Source: Coniferiporia sulphurascens (Eukaryota > Basidiomycota > Agaricomycetes > Hymenochaetales > Hymenochaetaceae). Taken from it: 64,000 nt of DNA. A model generated the notes under the pieces. That model worked only from the letters and a program-made list of their open reading frames with translations. It did not search any database and was not told the origin of the DNA. Below, one piece after another: positions 11,004-22,407 of this stretch. The position numbers were made by a program, and so were the translations under genes. The DNA lies in assembly GCA_002794785.1 (NCBI GenBank), contig NBBA01000016.1, positions 372,001-436,000 of the forward strand, written 5' to 3'. The first letter of the stretch is position 1, and every line of letters starts with the position of its first letter.

Positions 11004-13453
11004 GTCTCCACATATGTTCCACAAGGTGAAAACCTTGAGGATGACCCTCCCAGTGCTATGGAAGATGATAATGCTGACCCTCTTAATTGGGATGATGGGT
11101 TTGTGATGGATGGGGATGACTATGCACCAGTTTCAATCTCCCACACAGACCTTATGCCAGGGACATTGTATGAGGGCTTACCCATACCACCAAAATGAGC
11201 CCATATAGATGAAACTCCCACAGTCTGTGACACCCACCCAACAGCAGGAAGGGTTGTGGGCCATACATAGACAGCTCAAGAATACAGGGATGCCCACTCC
11301 ATAGATAACAATTCCACATCAACCAATCTATATGAACCTTTCACATCTGAGCTTGACTGGATGGTAGCAAAGTGGCTCATACAGGATAGTTCTGGAAAGT
11401 CAGATCAGACAGGCTCCTTAAAATCCCAGGGGTAAGTTATATAGTGCATTAATCTTTTTTCCAATATAGTGAATTCTACTTTTCTTAAAGCTTGTTGACA
11501 GGCTTGGATTGTCTTTCCACAATATGGACAATCTATACAAGAAAATAGACAAGCTTCCAGGAATGGCCCCATGGCATGAAACTACCATTAGACTTGCTGA
11601 TGATCCAGATGAAACCCATCTCATTCAGTATCGTGATCCTATTGAAGCCATCAAAAGTCTATGGAGAAATCCTACATATGGAAAGCACATGGTCTATGCA
11701 CCAATGAAGATGTGGGCAAATTCAGATCGAGACTCAAGATTGTACAATGAAATGTGGACTGGTAAATGGTGGTGGACAGTGCAAGTGAGCTACCTTTACA
11801 ATATTTTCACAAAAATACCTGAGCAGGCTTCTTTTTAGGAGCTACTGCCAGTAGGGGCAACAGTTGTTCCTGTTATTATTTCAACAGATAAAACCCAATT
11901 AACCAATTTCTGTGGGAGCAAACAGGCCTATCCAGTCTATCTGACAATTGGCAACATCCCCCGTGCTATCCGGAAGAAGCCAACCCAGAGAGCCTGTGTA
12001 CTCTTGGCATACCTATCCACAGATAAAATAACATCTGCCAATCTCTCCCCAGATGAAATCAGATGCAAGACACATTGCCTTTTCCATGAATCTATGAAAT
12101 GCATATTAAAACCCTTAGAGAAGGCTGGAAGGGAAGGCATAGACATGACTGGGGCTGATGGTGACATCTGAAGCAATTTTCCCATTGTAGCATGCTATCC
12201 TGCTGACTATCCTGAGCAGTGCTTGGCTACATGTGTCAAGTATGGAGGGTGCATTCTATGTGACAAGGGGAAAAAGCATGTTGGAGATCCTGGAATTGGT
12301 GAACTTTGCACATCCCAGAAAACCTTGGACATTATTGACAAAGCTTTAAACCATCCAAAATGGGCATTCCATACTGTCTGCCAAGATCCAGAGAACAATC
12401 TCAATGGCCATGTCCACAGCCCATTCTGGGAGAACTTACCTTATCTCAACATCCATGCATCTATGACACCTGACATTCTCCATCAGCTCCATGGAGGAGT
12501 ATGCAAACATGTATTGGGATGGGATCAGCTGGCATTATCACAGAAAGTATTTGACCAGTGGATAAAATCACTTCCTCCTTCCCATGGTATCTGGCATTTT
12601 CCAAAAGGGCTCTCCAGCTTAACAAATGTGTCTGGGACAGAGCGCAAGCAGATGATGAAACTATTACTTGGTGCCATTGCCAATGGTGTTCCCAAGAAAG
12701 TGGTAATTGCAACATGGGCCATCCTGGACTTTATATATATTGCACAGTATCCCAGCCACAGTGAAGAAACCTTAGGGTACTTGGAAGATGCCCTTGACAC
12801 ATTTCACATGCACAAATCCATTTTTATTGAGCTTGGGATATGATCAGACTTTGAAATTCCCAAACTTGCATCTCTACCTCATTACAAGTCATCAATCATG
12901 AACTTTGGTGCTACAGACAACTATAGCACTGAGCTATTTGAGCGCCTACATATCAACTTTGCAAAACAAGCTTTTCAGGCATCAAACAAGAGGGAAGAAA
13001 GGCCACAGATGTTAAAATGGCTTGACAGACAGGAGAAAATTGCTTCATTCCAGCAACTCTTGGCCTTACACACTTGTGAGGAAGAGTCATTGTCACCACT
13101 ACTTAAAGCAAGGCAGGGACAACCCATATTATTGGCAAAGATTGCACCATTCCCCAACAGAAATATTGATCTGGTCATGGAAGAACACAGAGCACCATGG
13201 TTCACTTGGTATCTCAAGGAGTACCTGTACAAACATGGACTTATGAATACCTATGGCCAAAGGGTTCAAGACTATCCCCTTCCCTTCTCTAATATCAATG
13301 TTTGGACAACTGTGTGCCTGTGCCATCAGGACATACAGGGACTTGACAAGGACAAGGAAGTCATGGACACATTTCATGCATGCCCAGAAAGAGTTGATAA
13401 TCAAGGGAAAATCATTCCAGCTCGCTTTGACACAGTTCTTGTTGAGGTGGACC

Positions 13454-14015
13454 TGTTAAGCTCAATGGTTATGCGATGATCGATGTCGGGGCTTCCTGAT
13501 CGTTGAGGCTAAGTGGTTATGGCAACAGGGCTTCCTAGATGTCGTAAGTTGAAGGTGATTGTCAGTGGGGCTTCCTGATCGATGATGTGGATGCGGTAGG
13601 CTTCTGAGTAGAGTCGGGTTACGACGAAGCGACTGGTGACACTATGGCACACTGTAGACTGGTGGTAGCAGATAATGGGCTTGTATGAACAAAGAGCACA
13701 AGCTTAGGGCTTGTGCTACTGAAGTTACATGCTTATATGCTACTCTATGTGTTTACTACTGTAGCGGCCTGTGTAGGGTAGTTTGCCAGACTATGGAAGG
13801 TCATGGAAACCCAAGGAGTGCCTTGGTAATACAGGTAGGGCTATCAGTAAGCAAAGCACGTCATGATGGTGCAATAAGGCGTCATCATGGCGTCTTATGG
13901 TGCAAGGCGAAATAAGGATGAGTAAGGCAGAGAAATGGGGGAGTTGCGCTGACTGATGATAACGAAGAGGAAGTGAGTCAGCACAGTAAGGGGAAAGTAA
14001 AGGAAAATTGTAACA
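13454..14015 (+). mobile_element. Solo LTR, copy 2, inserted in the Plavaka gene
   Basis: 562 bp with the same TGTTAAGCTCAA start and GTAACA end as copy 1, in the opposite orientation. The perfect 5-bp target duplication is GGACC at 13449-13453 and 14016-14020. The Plavaka frame stops making sense at 13453 and resumes after 14020, which fixes the insertion as later than the Plavaka element. Confidence 0.92.
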
Positions 14016-14463
14016 GGACCCAGCTGAATCAGACTTTCAGGACAATACTAGTCTTGATGGTAAGGCTTATATTTACATCTTGATTTCCTCACTAATGGGT
14101 GATTCAGGTACACAAGCAGGAAGAGTTAAGATTATATTCTCCCTTCCAAGGTCATTCACAGACAATGGCCTTGGTGTGCCATGTGAGCCATTAGCCTTTG
14201 TAGATTGGTACACCAGAGCCAGAGCAGAGCCAGATATGGCTTCAAGGTTCTATGAGATCAGAAAGCACAAAGAAAGGGGCACTGGAGAAATAATAGGTGG
14301 GATCATCTGTTTATCTCAAATTTGCCATAGCATTCAGTTGGTGCCAGTATTTGGGAATGGAAAGGTAAATCCATCTTGGAAATCCCATACTGTCCTAGAT
14401 GACTGTGATACATTTTATATAAACAACTGGGGAAGTCTTCATACCTACCAATCAGTGTATTAG

Positions 14464-14781
14464 CCCCATCATGTACATTTTGCCACTGCTGATGGTCCAT
14501 AGTTGAAATATTATAAAATAGACAAAATACTTTGTATAATCATATATATCAGTGGCAATACTATATAAAGCTATAAACTACAATATAGTAGCATTGAGTG
14601 AGTATATAGTACTATATAGTACAATATAGTAACATTGAGTGACTATATAGTACTATATTGTGCTATATATGCTATACTACATATAGGGCACAAAAATAGT
14701 CATATATATTGCTATATACAACTATATAGCTCCCCTGCCATACTATATAGGATTTGGGGTTTTCCTGATGTGCGTGGAGGA
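14464..14781. repeat. AT-rich block with 41-bp direct repeats at the Plavaka/copia junction
   Basis: Very rich in TATAGT and ACTATA. Two near-identical 38-base units with a 41-base period begin at 14580 and 14621, each containing ACAATATAGTRRCATTGAGT. Further short palindromic TATAT units follow. The block sits immediately after the Plavaka 3' end and before the truncated copia end. It could be the subterminal repeat array where a Plavaka transposase binds, or simple AT-rich filler. Confidence 0.45.
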
Positions 14782-17700
14782 ATACGTACCCTGATACTGA
14801 CTTTCTTGTCTCCATGTCGCTCCCCCAGTCTGTGTTGCAGAAACTGACTGGTTTCGTAGGTCCTCCACTCCTGTAGACCAACCCTAGATCGCGTGTACCC
14901 TTTAGGTAGCGAGCGAGCCTCTTCACGGCCATCCAATGGCAATCTTTAGGTTTTTGAGTGTACCTAGCAAGGATCGAATGGGCAAGACTAATGTCCGGCC
15001 TGCACGTCTGCGCTATCCATCCAATTGTGCTGACAGCTGACACGTACAGCCATGGCGCAGGGTCATACCCCTCGCTGAGGTCGGCTGCAAACGCCCGAAG
15101 TGCGTCCTCGTTCATTGGAGTTGGCGTTGGGTTCACTGACTGTAGCCCCAGGAGCTCGATGAGCTTGTCAACCATGGATGGTATTGATATTTTGACCATT
15201 CCATCCACCTTGTTCTTCTCTACCTTTATCCCCAATAATACCATTTCATCCTCCGGGTTCTTCTCCTTAAACTCATATTCCTCCCCCACTTCCCTTTTGA
15301 AATGCCTCGCCTCCAGCTCCGATGAGCATGTCGCTGTGCAGTCGTCCACATGCATGCCCACAATGCACTCCCCCTCAGAGTTGGTGCGATAAAAAACTGT
15401 GGGGGCAGATACAAGTTTAGTGAAGCCGAGAGAAGCCATGGATTCAGACAGCTTAGTGTGCCAGGCGTTGCCGCCTTGTTTGAGACCATAAAGGGCTTTG
15501 TCAAGTTCACAGACATGGCGTTCAAAGCCAGGCTTGACGAAGCCGTGGGGTTGTTCCACGTAGACAGGCAGGCCTAGGAGCGGGCTATGGAGGTAAGCTG
15601 ATGAGATGTCAATGGGAACAAGGGTAGATGCAGAGTTGGGGGAATCGAAGGCATTTATCGCAATGATGAGCCGAAAAGAGTTGAGGTCGCCAGCAGGCGC
15701 GAAATGCAGAGTGGATGGCAAGTTATCCTGTTCGTCGCCGCAAGCCACCCAGTGAGCGCAGTATGCAGAAACAGAGCTGTCAGCATCACGTTTGTAGGAG
15801 AAAGCCCACTTGCCATGAAGGACATCCATGCCCTCGATGCGTGAAACCAAGTGCCAGGTACTCATTTCTGTCAACTTGGACAGCTCATATTTCATGGCAT
15901 CAACCCAGTGCATGCCGCTGCGACAAGTGGAGGCCTCCCGAAAAGATCGAGGGGGCTTGTCAGAAGCAAGGAAAGCCCATTCGGAGACAGTGAGGGAGGC
16001 AGTGTCACTATGTTGTAAATGTTCCACTAGCTGTTGATCCAGCAATGCTCTCTTGACAGTGGGGCACAATTTGCGGGTAGACTGTCGAAGCGGAGGAGGG
16101 GCCGGGGGGTCGACATCAGGGAGAGCAGGAGCAGGAGCAGCAAGGGGGCTATGTTCAGCGGGTGTCGGCATGAGAGAGAGAGTAGAGAGGGTGGGCGAGG
16201 GGGGTGGTGTAGACTGAAGCTCTTCAGTAGGCGTAACCTCATCGTCAAGAGTGTGCCATGTGTGGCCTTCTTCAAAGTGAACGTCTCGGGATTTGTAGAG
16301 TGTTCATGTGTTGGGAGCCCAGATGCGATATGCTGCATCACTGAATACACCGACAAAATTCCCTTTACATGCCTTTGGGTCGAGCTTAGTCCAGTCGACA
16401 TCCAGAATCTGCATATATGCCAGGTAACCCCATCATTGCAGGTGAGACACATTCAGCTTCTGGCCAAAGAAAGCTTCATGTGGCGAAACTCCATTGGGCA
16501 GAGCCGAGTGAAGTGACAGGCTCATACAGTGGACTTTGTATTGAGCCACTTTGGCCCAGAAATGTTTTGGTAGGCCGGAGTCCACCAACATCATGTGAAC
16601 ACCGTCCATAATTGTTCGGTTCACTCTTTCTGAGCAACCATTCATCTGTGGGCGGTGTGGTGCAGTTGTGGTGTGGGTCGTTCCTTGCATGCTACGGTGT
16701 CCTTCAAATGCCTTGTTAATGAACTCTGTCCCATTATCCGACTGATGGTGTGCAAAAGGTCTGCCCAGGAGAGTTTGAAGCTTGCACTCTAACTTAACAT
16801 ATTCCTGCAGGGTTTCCGATTTCACCATCAAGAACTGTATCCAGGTGTGACAAGAGTGGTCATCCACAAACATCAGCATGTATCACTTGCCTCCGATCGA
16901 TTCCACCGGTAAGGGGCCGAGGATGTCGGTATGCACGAGGTCCAGTGGCCTGTTTGCGCATGCCCCATTGGATAAAAAGGGGCTACTGGTATGTTTGCCC
17001 AGGATGCAGCATTCACACATCCCTCTCACCATTTCTCCGATGACATCCATTCCATGGACGGTCTCCTTCACGATCATGCACTGGAGCATCTCCTTGTTGG
17101 CATGTGCAAAATGGGTATGCCAGGTGCAATATCTGTGGGTGTGGTAGCGTCCTCCCTGGCAATCATGGTGTGTTCCCGTTCAATATGCATGGCGATGTGG
17201 TATAATTTCCCTTTCTTAACAGTGAAACCGAACATCTCATCTTTGCCAGCAGATACACATGAGAACACACATTCTCCCCCACCGAACTTGGAGGAAATGC
17301 CTGTGGCGTCGAGCTGCGAGATGGACAAAAGGTTGGCGGTGATCCCCAGGGTGTGTAGGACGTTGGTGAGCATTATATATCTAACTATCCCCTTGTACAC
17401 AAATCATGTCCTAATTGATCCATGCCCGACTGCCATGAATGATCCACTGAGCTCGGCTGAGGTGATCACGACGTGGTCCGTTTTCTCATAGACCTCAAAA
17501 TCTTCGTGGTTGGCCACCATATGCAAGGATGCGCCTGAGTCTGCAAGCCATTCCTCACCACTAACATTATTTGTCGTCCCATCCATCGCCATCAAGGAAA
17601 ATTCCATGCGAGCGAGGTGAGCAGTCTCTGTTGTCACATAGGCGTTGTCCGGTTGGGGAGGTACCCAGTGAGTGGGCCCTTTCCCTTCCATACCACCCCC

Positions 17701-19097
17701 TTTTGCAAAGCATCGCGCCATGGTATATCCCCAATGTTTACAATTCATGCACTGATAACATTGGATGGCACAGAGGGCCGTTTCCTGGCGTGAAATGCCG
17801 ATGGGTTGGGTGCCCGCTTGGATACGTCTCTTTTCCTCTAATTCCATCATGGCGATCACCTCCTCTGACATTTTTGCAGTAGACATCAGGCCTGCAATGG
17901 AGTCCCATGTGTGCAGCAAGGCCTGAAATATGATCATTGCAAACTGCTCGTTGCCAAGGATCGCTCCTGTGCCCAGGACCTGAGTGCGCAACTTCCGCAT
18001 GTCGGTGACAAACACTTCAATTGTTAAGCTCAACGGTTATGCGGTGATCAACGTTGGGGCTTCCTGATCATCGGTGCTAATGGGTACGGCAACGGGGCTT
18101 CCTAGATGTCGTAAGTCGAAGGTGATCGGCGATGGGGCTTCCTGATTGGCGATGTGGATGTGGTAGGCTTCTATAGTGAGTCGGGTTATGACGAAGCGAC
18201 TAGTGGCTTACTAGTGCACAGTAGACTGGTGGTAGCAGATAATGGGCTTGTATGAACAAAGAGCACAAGCTTAGGGCTTGTGCTACTGAAGTTACATGCT
18301 TATATGCTACTCTATGTGTTTGCTACTGTAGCGACTTGGTTAGGTGTGTTTACCAGACTTATGGAAGGTCATGGAAACTCAAGGAAGGCCTTGGTAATAC
18401 AAGTACGGTGATCAGTAAGCAGAGCACATCATGATGGTGCAGTAAGGCGTCATCATGGTGTCTTATGGCATAGGGTGAATAAGGATGAGTAAGGCAGAGA
18501 AATGGGGGGGTTGTGCTGACTGATGATGACGAAGAGGAAGTGAGTCAGTGCAGTAAGGGAAAAGTAAAGGAAAATTGTAACATCAATAGCTTCACCATCC
18601 ATCAGTTTCCTCACCTGCAGGGATGACATGGCGATTGACTGTGCTAGGATGGAGGTGTTCTGGAACTGTGCCTTCAGCGCATCCCACATAGCTTTCGCCA
18701 ACCCGGTCTCAATGTCTACAATCATGTCTGCCACAATGTTTAGCCCAATCTGGGCTTTCACCCTGCAGTCTTTCTCAGCCCACACATCAGCATCCCCCTT
18801 GACCTTAACACCATCAGGTTTCAAATCTGTGCCGTTGACGATGTCCATTAACCCCCAGTATTCCAACACGAAGGTAATGTGTTTCTCCCATGGGGCCCAG
18901 TTTTTCTTAGACGCCGAGAGTTTCTCCTCGGCATTAAGAAGGGTGATAGAGTTTGATGCTGCTGACATCTTTGTGGGTCCAGGTACTTTGTTATTCTGGT
19001 TCGGTTTCAATGCGTTTGCGTTTGCATTTGCTTCGTTCGTTTGCGGGTTCGAATTTGATGGATTGGTTTTGGGTTCAGTGGATAACGCAAGGCTCAT
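14782..19097 (-). mobile_element. Ty1/copia retrotransposon, 3'-truncated and mutated
   Basis: Read from right to left. Gag starts at 19097 (MSLALSTEPK). A zinc-knuckle region follows near 17725-17765, then a protease motif WLADSGASLHM near 17522-17555. The integrase has a WH..H..CxxC head near 17000-17130 and DILGP, QSDNGTEF and a SERVNRT core near 16600-16920. Reverse transcriptase has VPIDISSAYLHSPL and MHVDD near 15335-15360, and RNase H begins (KSVSGYVFLHA) but stops at about 14782. The family copies itself through RNA and inserts with integrase. This copy cannot. It has in-frame stops at 17404-17406, 16883-16885 and 16304-16306, a frame change near 17090-17140, a solo LTR in gag at 18022-18582, and neither the RNase H end nor a 3' LTR. 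Confidence 0.88.
18022..18582 (+). mobile_element. Solo LTR, copy 3, inserted in the copia gag
   Basis: 561 bp, same family as the two other solo LTRs (TGTTAAGCTCAA...ATTGTAACA). The perfect 5-bp target duplication is TCAAT at 18017-18021 and 18583-18587. The gag frame is cut at the insertion: sequence ending DGEAID lies on one side and EVFVTDMRKL continues on the other. Confidence 0.92.
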
Positions 19098-19101
19098 AAC
19101 C

Positions 19102-19300
19102 TGTTAGAATCTATGCGTGCTCAGTACGTTTACAAAGTACTCAGATTTGATGAGTATCTACCTATGTGCGCTAGTACATTAGTTAGCAATGTAAACTACT
19201 CATCACAGATTGAATACACTACTCACCTCAGTACGTTGACAAAGTACTGAGGTGCCTCAAATGCTATGCTACCGACTATATGCAAGAGAAACTGTACAGT
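19102..19300 (-). repeat. Probable 5' LTR edge of the copia element
   Basis: Four bases upstream of the gag ATG the minus strand reads GATTCTAACA, a typical LTR end. It is followed by GGTTATGAGCC, which resembles a tRNA primer-binding site and overlaps the gag start. Within the presumed LTR, CTCAGTACGTTTACAAAGTACT and a near copy ending GACAAAGTACTGAGG (19120-19145 and 19227-19252) form an imperfect internal repeat. The outer LTR edge could not be located, so the given end is arbitrary. Confidence 0.45.
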
Positions 19301-20017
19301 TATCAGGTAATTATATAATCAGTCATCGTGCGAAGGGAGCTGATGGAAAACATATACTAGAAAGGAATAAAGATTGTCATATAGTTCAACATTCTTGATG
19401 AAAGTGGTTTGGGACGAAGACGGAGAAAATACGACTGCCCCACTGGCAAGCCTGTCGGAAAGGCGGAAAAACTCCAGTCGCACGAGACTATCGTACCAAC
19501 AACTCCAGGGCCCCGGAATTCGGCCTAAAGGGTGTGTTGAAGTTCGAGCTCGATGCCGAAACGGCGTCGGAGTTTGAAATATTTTTCGTAGTTTTCTTTT
19601 CCTGCTTGTATGCGCTCGGTTTCCCTCGCGCGATTATCTACTGGTTACAAAATATCTACGTTGGTGTACGGAAAGCATTTGCAAGCGCCGCAAATTGCTT
19701 AAAACCAACAGGGTGAAGCTTCACACTAGTACATGCATTTTTAGCTTTGTTCACGCGCATATACTCACCTCACGCTGATACACCGAGCACTGAGCTGTTC
19801 AGTTTGCATTCATAATTATTTATTTATTTACTAACTTATTGCCTGGCATGTACTTAGGTACTATTTACTTCGTCGTGCCTCACGCTCGCACGCTCGATAC
19901 GCTGAGCATACGTTTATTTAGCTCAATAGTGCGGCAGTCCACGACTCCACGTTGAAATAACGTCATAACCCTCATCCATTGAGGCGCCAAAACAATGTCG
20001 GCTCTTGAAGCTGAGAA
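19301..20017. other. Gene-free spacer downstream of the first P450
   Basis: Mixed-composition sequence with no supported reading frame. It holds an A/T-rich stretch with TTTATTTATTTACT near 19807-19830. Nothing else was recognised. Confidence 0.4.
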
Positions 20018-22358
20018 TTATCCGGCAGACTCGATAGTCTGGCGAATAACAGAATCGAGGTTACTGGAGCGCGGGGTGATCTTGCATTTGAACGGCTTAG
20101 GGTGTCTTCAGACGATCAGTCTCAGTATTGAAAAGGACCTAGTGCGCCGCAAAAAGTACACAATACGTACCTGTTAAAGTTTTGTGTATACTCTCCACTC
20201 GGCGTGATCGGGACACCATTTTCATCCAATGCATTTGAGATGCTAAAGGCTGACAGTATGGAAGCAACAGCGATGAAGAGCTTCGCACAAGTTAAGCACA
20301 TGTAGCCGGAGCTACTTAGTGACACTTACCGCGTTCTCTGCGACATATCTACCTGGACAGATCCTAGTCGCAGAGTTCGCCGGTTCATAAGTATCCATCT
20401 TCGGTTTTGATAACGTGCACAATGATACTTACCGTCGGCCAATGCCAAATACTATTTTACGGACGTCCATCGGAAGTTCCTTCCCTTCGGAAGGTATCCA
20501 GCGGTCTGGAATGAACTTATCAGGATCCGAGTATATTTTGGGATCTCTCGTCATGGCCCTACGGGTTCGTTCAGAAATTTTCCTATGTTTCAGAAAGTGC
20601 ATGTCGTCGACCTACCAAAGGTTCGAGAGCACAGTAGTACCTGCAGGGATAAAGTATCCCTCATAGACGTCATCCTCCGCAGCACTGTGGGCTATGCCTG
20701 TATTGTTTGTTGAATAAATACATGTTTTCGGGTATTTATTTGAGGCGCATATACCCCATGGAGATACAATCTGCCATCTGAAGCATCTTCAGTCAATCTA
20801 GCCCACACATGCAGGGAAACTACTCACCTCAAAGACTCTTTGCAAACTGCTCCTACAAACGGTAAATTCGGACGATCTTCGAAAGTCGGAAGGCTGTCCT
20901 TGCCGACGACCGCGTCGAGCTCATCCTGGGCACGTTTTTGATACTCTGGGTAGAGTGTCATCGCCAGTACGAATGTGTGTATGGCTGTTACTGTCTGCAA
21001 ACGAGATGTCCCATGAGTTTAATATTCCAGTCTGTACACGAGGGTAGACAAAACACCGTGTCGGCACCAGCTACACGCGACCGTGTCAGAATGTAGTGTC
21101 TGAATCTCTGGCTATTTAAATGCATGCTCACCTGAATAAACAACACCAGTACACTTCATAATCAAATCCTCCTCCTCAAGTTCCCCGGACTCGTTCGTTT
21201 TAGCATCTATGAGCTTGCTAACCATTGACGGCACAGCAGATCCACCGCTCTGAAAAGGATTAGCCATGAAATCTTGATCAAAGCTCCAACATACAAGTAA
21301 TTTCTTTGCTTCATAGTATGGCTCTTTATGCATGGCCATTGAAACCTTCAAGCCTTCCTTGGCGATGCTTTTAAACCCAGTGCCAGGAAACCAGGAGGGA
21401 AGATGCCGTACTGGGAGGAATGTGAGGTGAATACGAGCGTAGGTCAAATCCCTGTACAGAATCCTTACACGAAGGAACTGCATTCACTAGGAAAAACCCT
21501 TCCGCCTCTGAAAAGCAATCTATACCCTTGTTAAAAAGTTCAACGTAACGATCGTCGTTCTCGGCAACTGAGAAATTTTAAGCTTACAGCCGGTGTGATA
21601 TTGGGCGCAAAAGAACATACTTTGAACTCCATAAGTGAGCATCATGATGGATTCACCAGCACAGCTATAGTGACATTGGAAGTCAAACTAAGAGCCCATA
21701 TGTACAACATGACTTACTGCTTTATCAGGGCGTAGTAATCCTCCGGAGTTTTCAAAAGACCTAAAAGCATCTTGCGTGTGGACTTGGTCTGCAGCTCAAA
21801 GTAATTGACTGCGACAGACTTCTGTAGAAAGCGATGCAAATGCTGCCTCGCCTTCCTGAGCTCGTCGTTGTAAGGCATCACAGGCGGAAACCACTCTGAG
21901 AATTTCTCGCTGAAGATCCGATCAGGAAAGAGCAGTCGAACGAAAATCTGACGACAAGGATGATACGCGTACAGTTCGAGCATGGTATTGTCTGGCCTCG
22001 ATGAGTAGTTGTGACCACGCTTTTCGAACAGGTCGACAGTAGCTTGGTATGTATTCAAAAAGAGATAAGGTGTGCCGAATTTTCTGATAAATACCAATCC
22101 CCCTTTCCAGAGAAACCGAATATTAGTTATCAGTCTACAACAGGGTGACCCTGTCCTACCATACTTCTCTCCCCACTGTTCTACTGTCACCCATTCTTCA
22201 CCAGGAGGCATGTCGAACACATTCCCAATGATGGGTAATCCCTTTGGCCCCGGAGGACAAGGTAGAGCGTGAGCGCGACGTTTACGCCATGAGAGCCAAG
22301 ACTTGAGACAGACGAGGGCACAGGCCGCAGCAAGAGCATCAAGCAGATAGAAAAGCAT
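20018..22358 (-). CDS. Cytochrome P450 monooxygenase 1 (fungal, OrdA-like)
   Basis: A heme enzyme that would insert oxygen into an unknown substrate at the ER membrane. The start is at 22358, with an N-terminal hydrophobic anchor (about residues 1-22), a basic stretch and the Pro hinge PPGPKGLPIIGN. Clear exons are 22358-22160, 22102-21718 and 21664-21621, and then a chain of small ones. The I-helix motif AGADTT is assembled across a 14-base exon at 21070-21057. The ExxR motif is ESLR (near 20835). The PERF-like region is FIPDRW. The heme loop FGIGRRICPG is split by an intron near 20432-20364. The last exon ends ITPRSSNLDSVIRQ, with stop TAA at 20020-20018. All key motifs are present, so it looks intact. 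It is divergent to, and clearly a paralogue of, the P450 at 24488. The substrate cannot be inferred; a CYP5144-like assignment is only a guess. Confidence 0.88.
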
Positions 22359-22397
22359 GCCTGAACGAGCTGCTGGGGGTGTGGGGTAATCGACGAT

Positions 22398-22407
22398 CCT
22401 TTATACC
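22398..22407 (-). promoter_or_regulatory. TATA box of P450 gene 1
   Basis: The minus strand carries GGTATAAAGG about 42 bases upstream of the start codon at 22358. The sequence and distance fit a TATA box for this gene; no experiment supports it. Confidence 0.45.

Larger units (their letters stand above)
10282..14463 (+). pseudogene. Plavaka (KDZ superfamily) transposase, disrupted
   Basis: In-frame segments match the Plavaka transposase layout. They run from an acidic N-terminus with ADPLNWDDGF through ATVVPVIISTDKTQLTNF, YPVYLTIGNIPRAIR, CYPADYPEQCLATCVKYGGC and MTPDILHQLHGGVCKHV to TELFERLHINFAKQAF. The C-terminal part has VKIIFSLPRSF and a VLDDCDTFYINNW tail. The family cuts and pastes DNA through an RNase H-like core; I did not assign the acidic residues. 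The gene is dead. In-frame stops lie at 10330-10332, 11196-11198, 11268-11270, 12169-12171 and 12841-12843. Two solo LTRs are inserted in the coding sequence, at 10445-11003 and 13454-14015, and on removal of either LTR and one target copy the flanking protein reads on. Confidence 0.8.

Noticed and set aside
12885..13460. Intact independent gene for an uncharacterised protein on the plus strand
   Set aside because: It continues the Plavaka transposase frame from the upstream block and resumes after the solo LTR, so it is part of the disrupted transposase.
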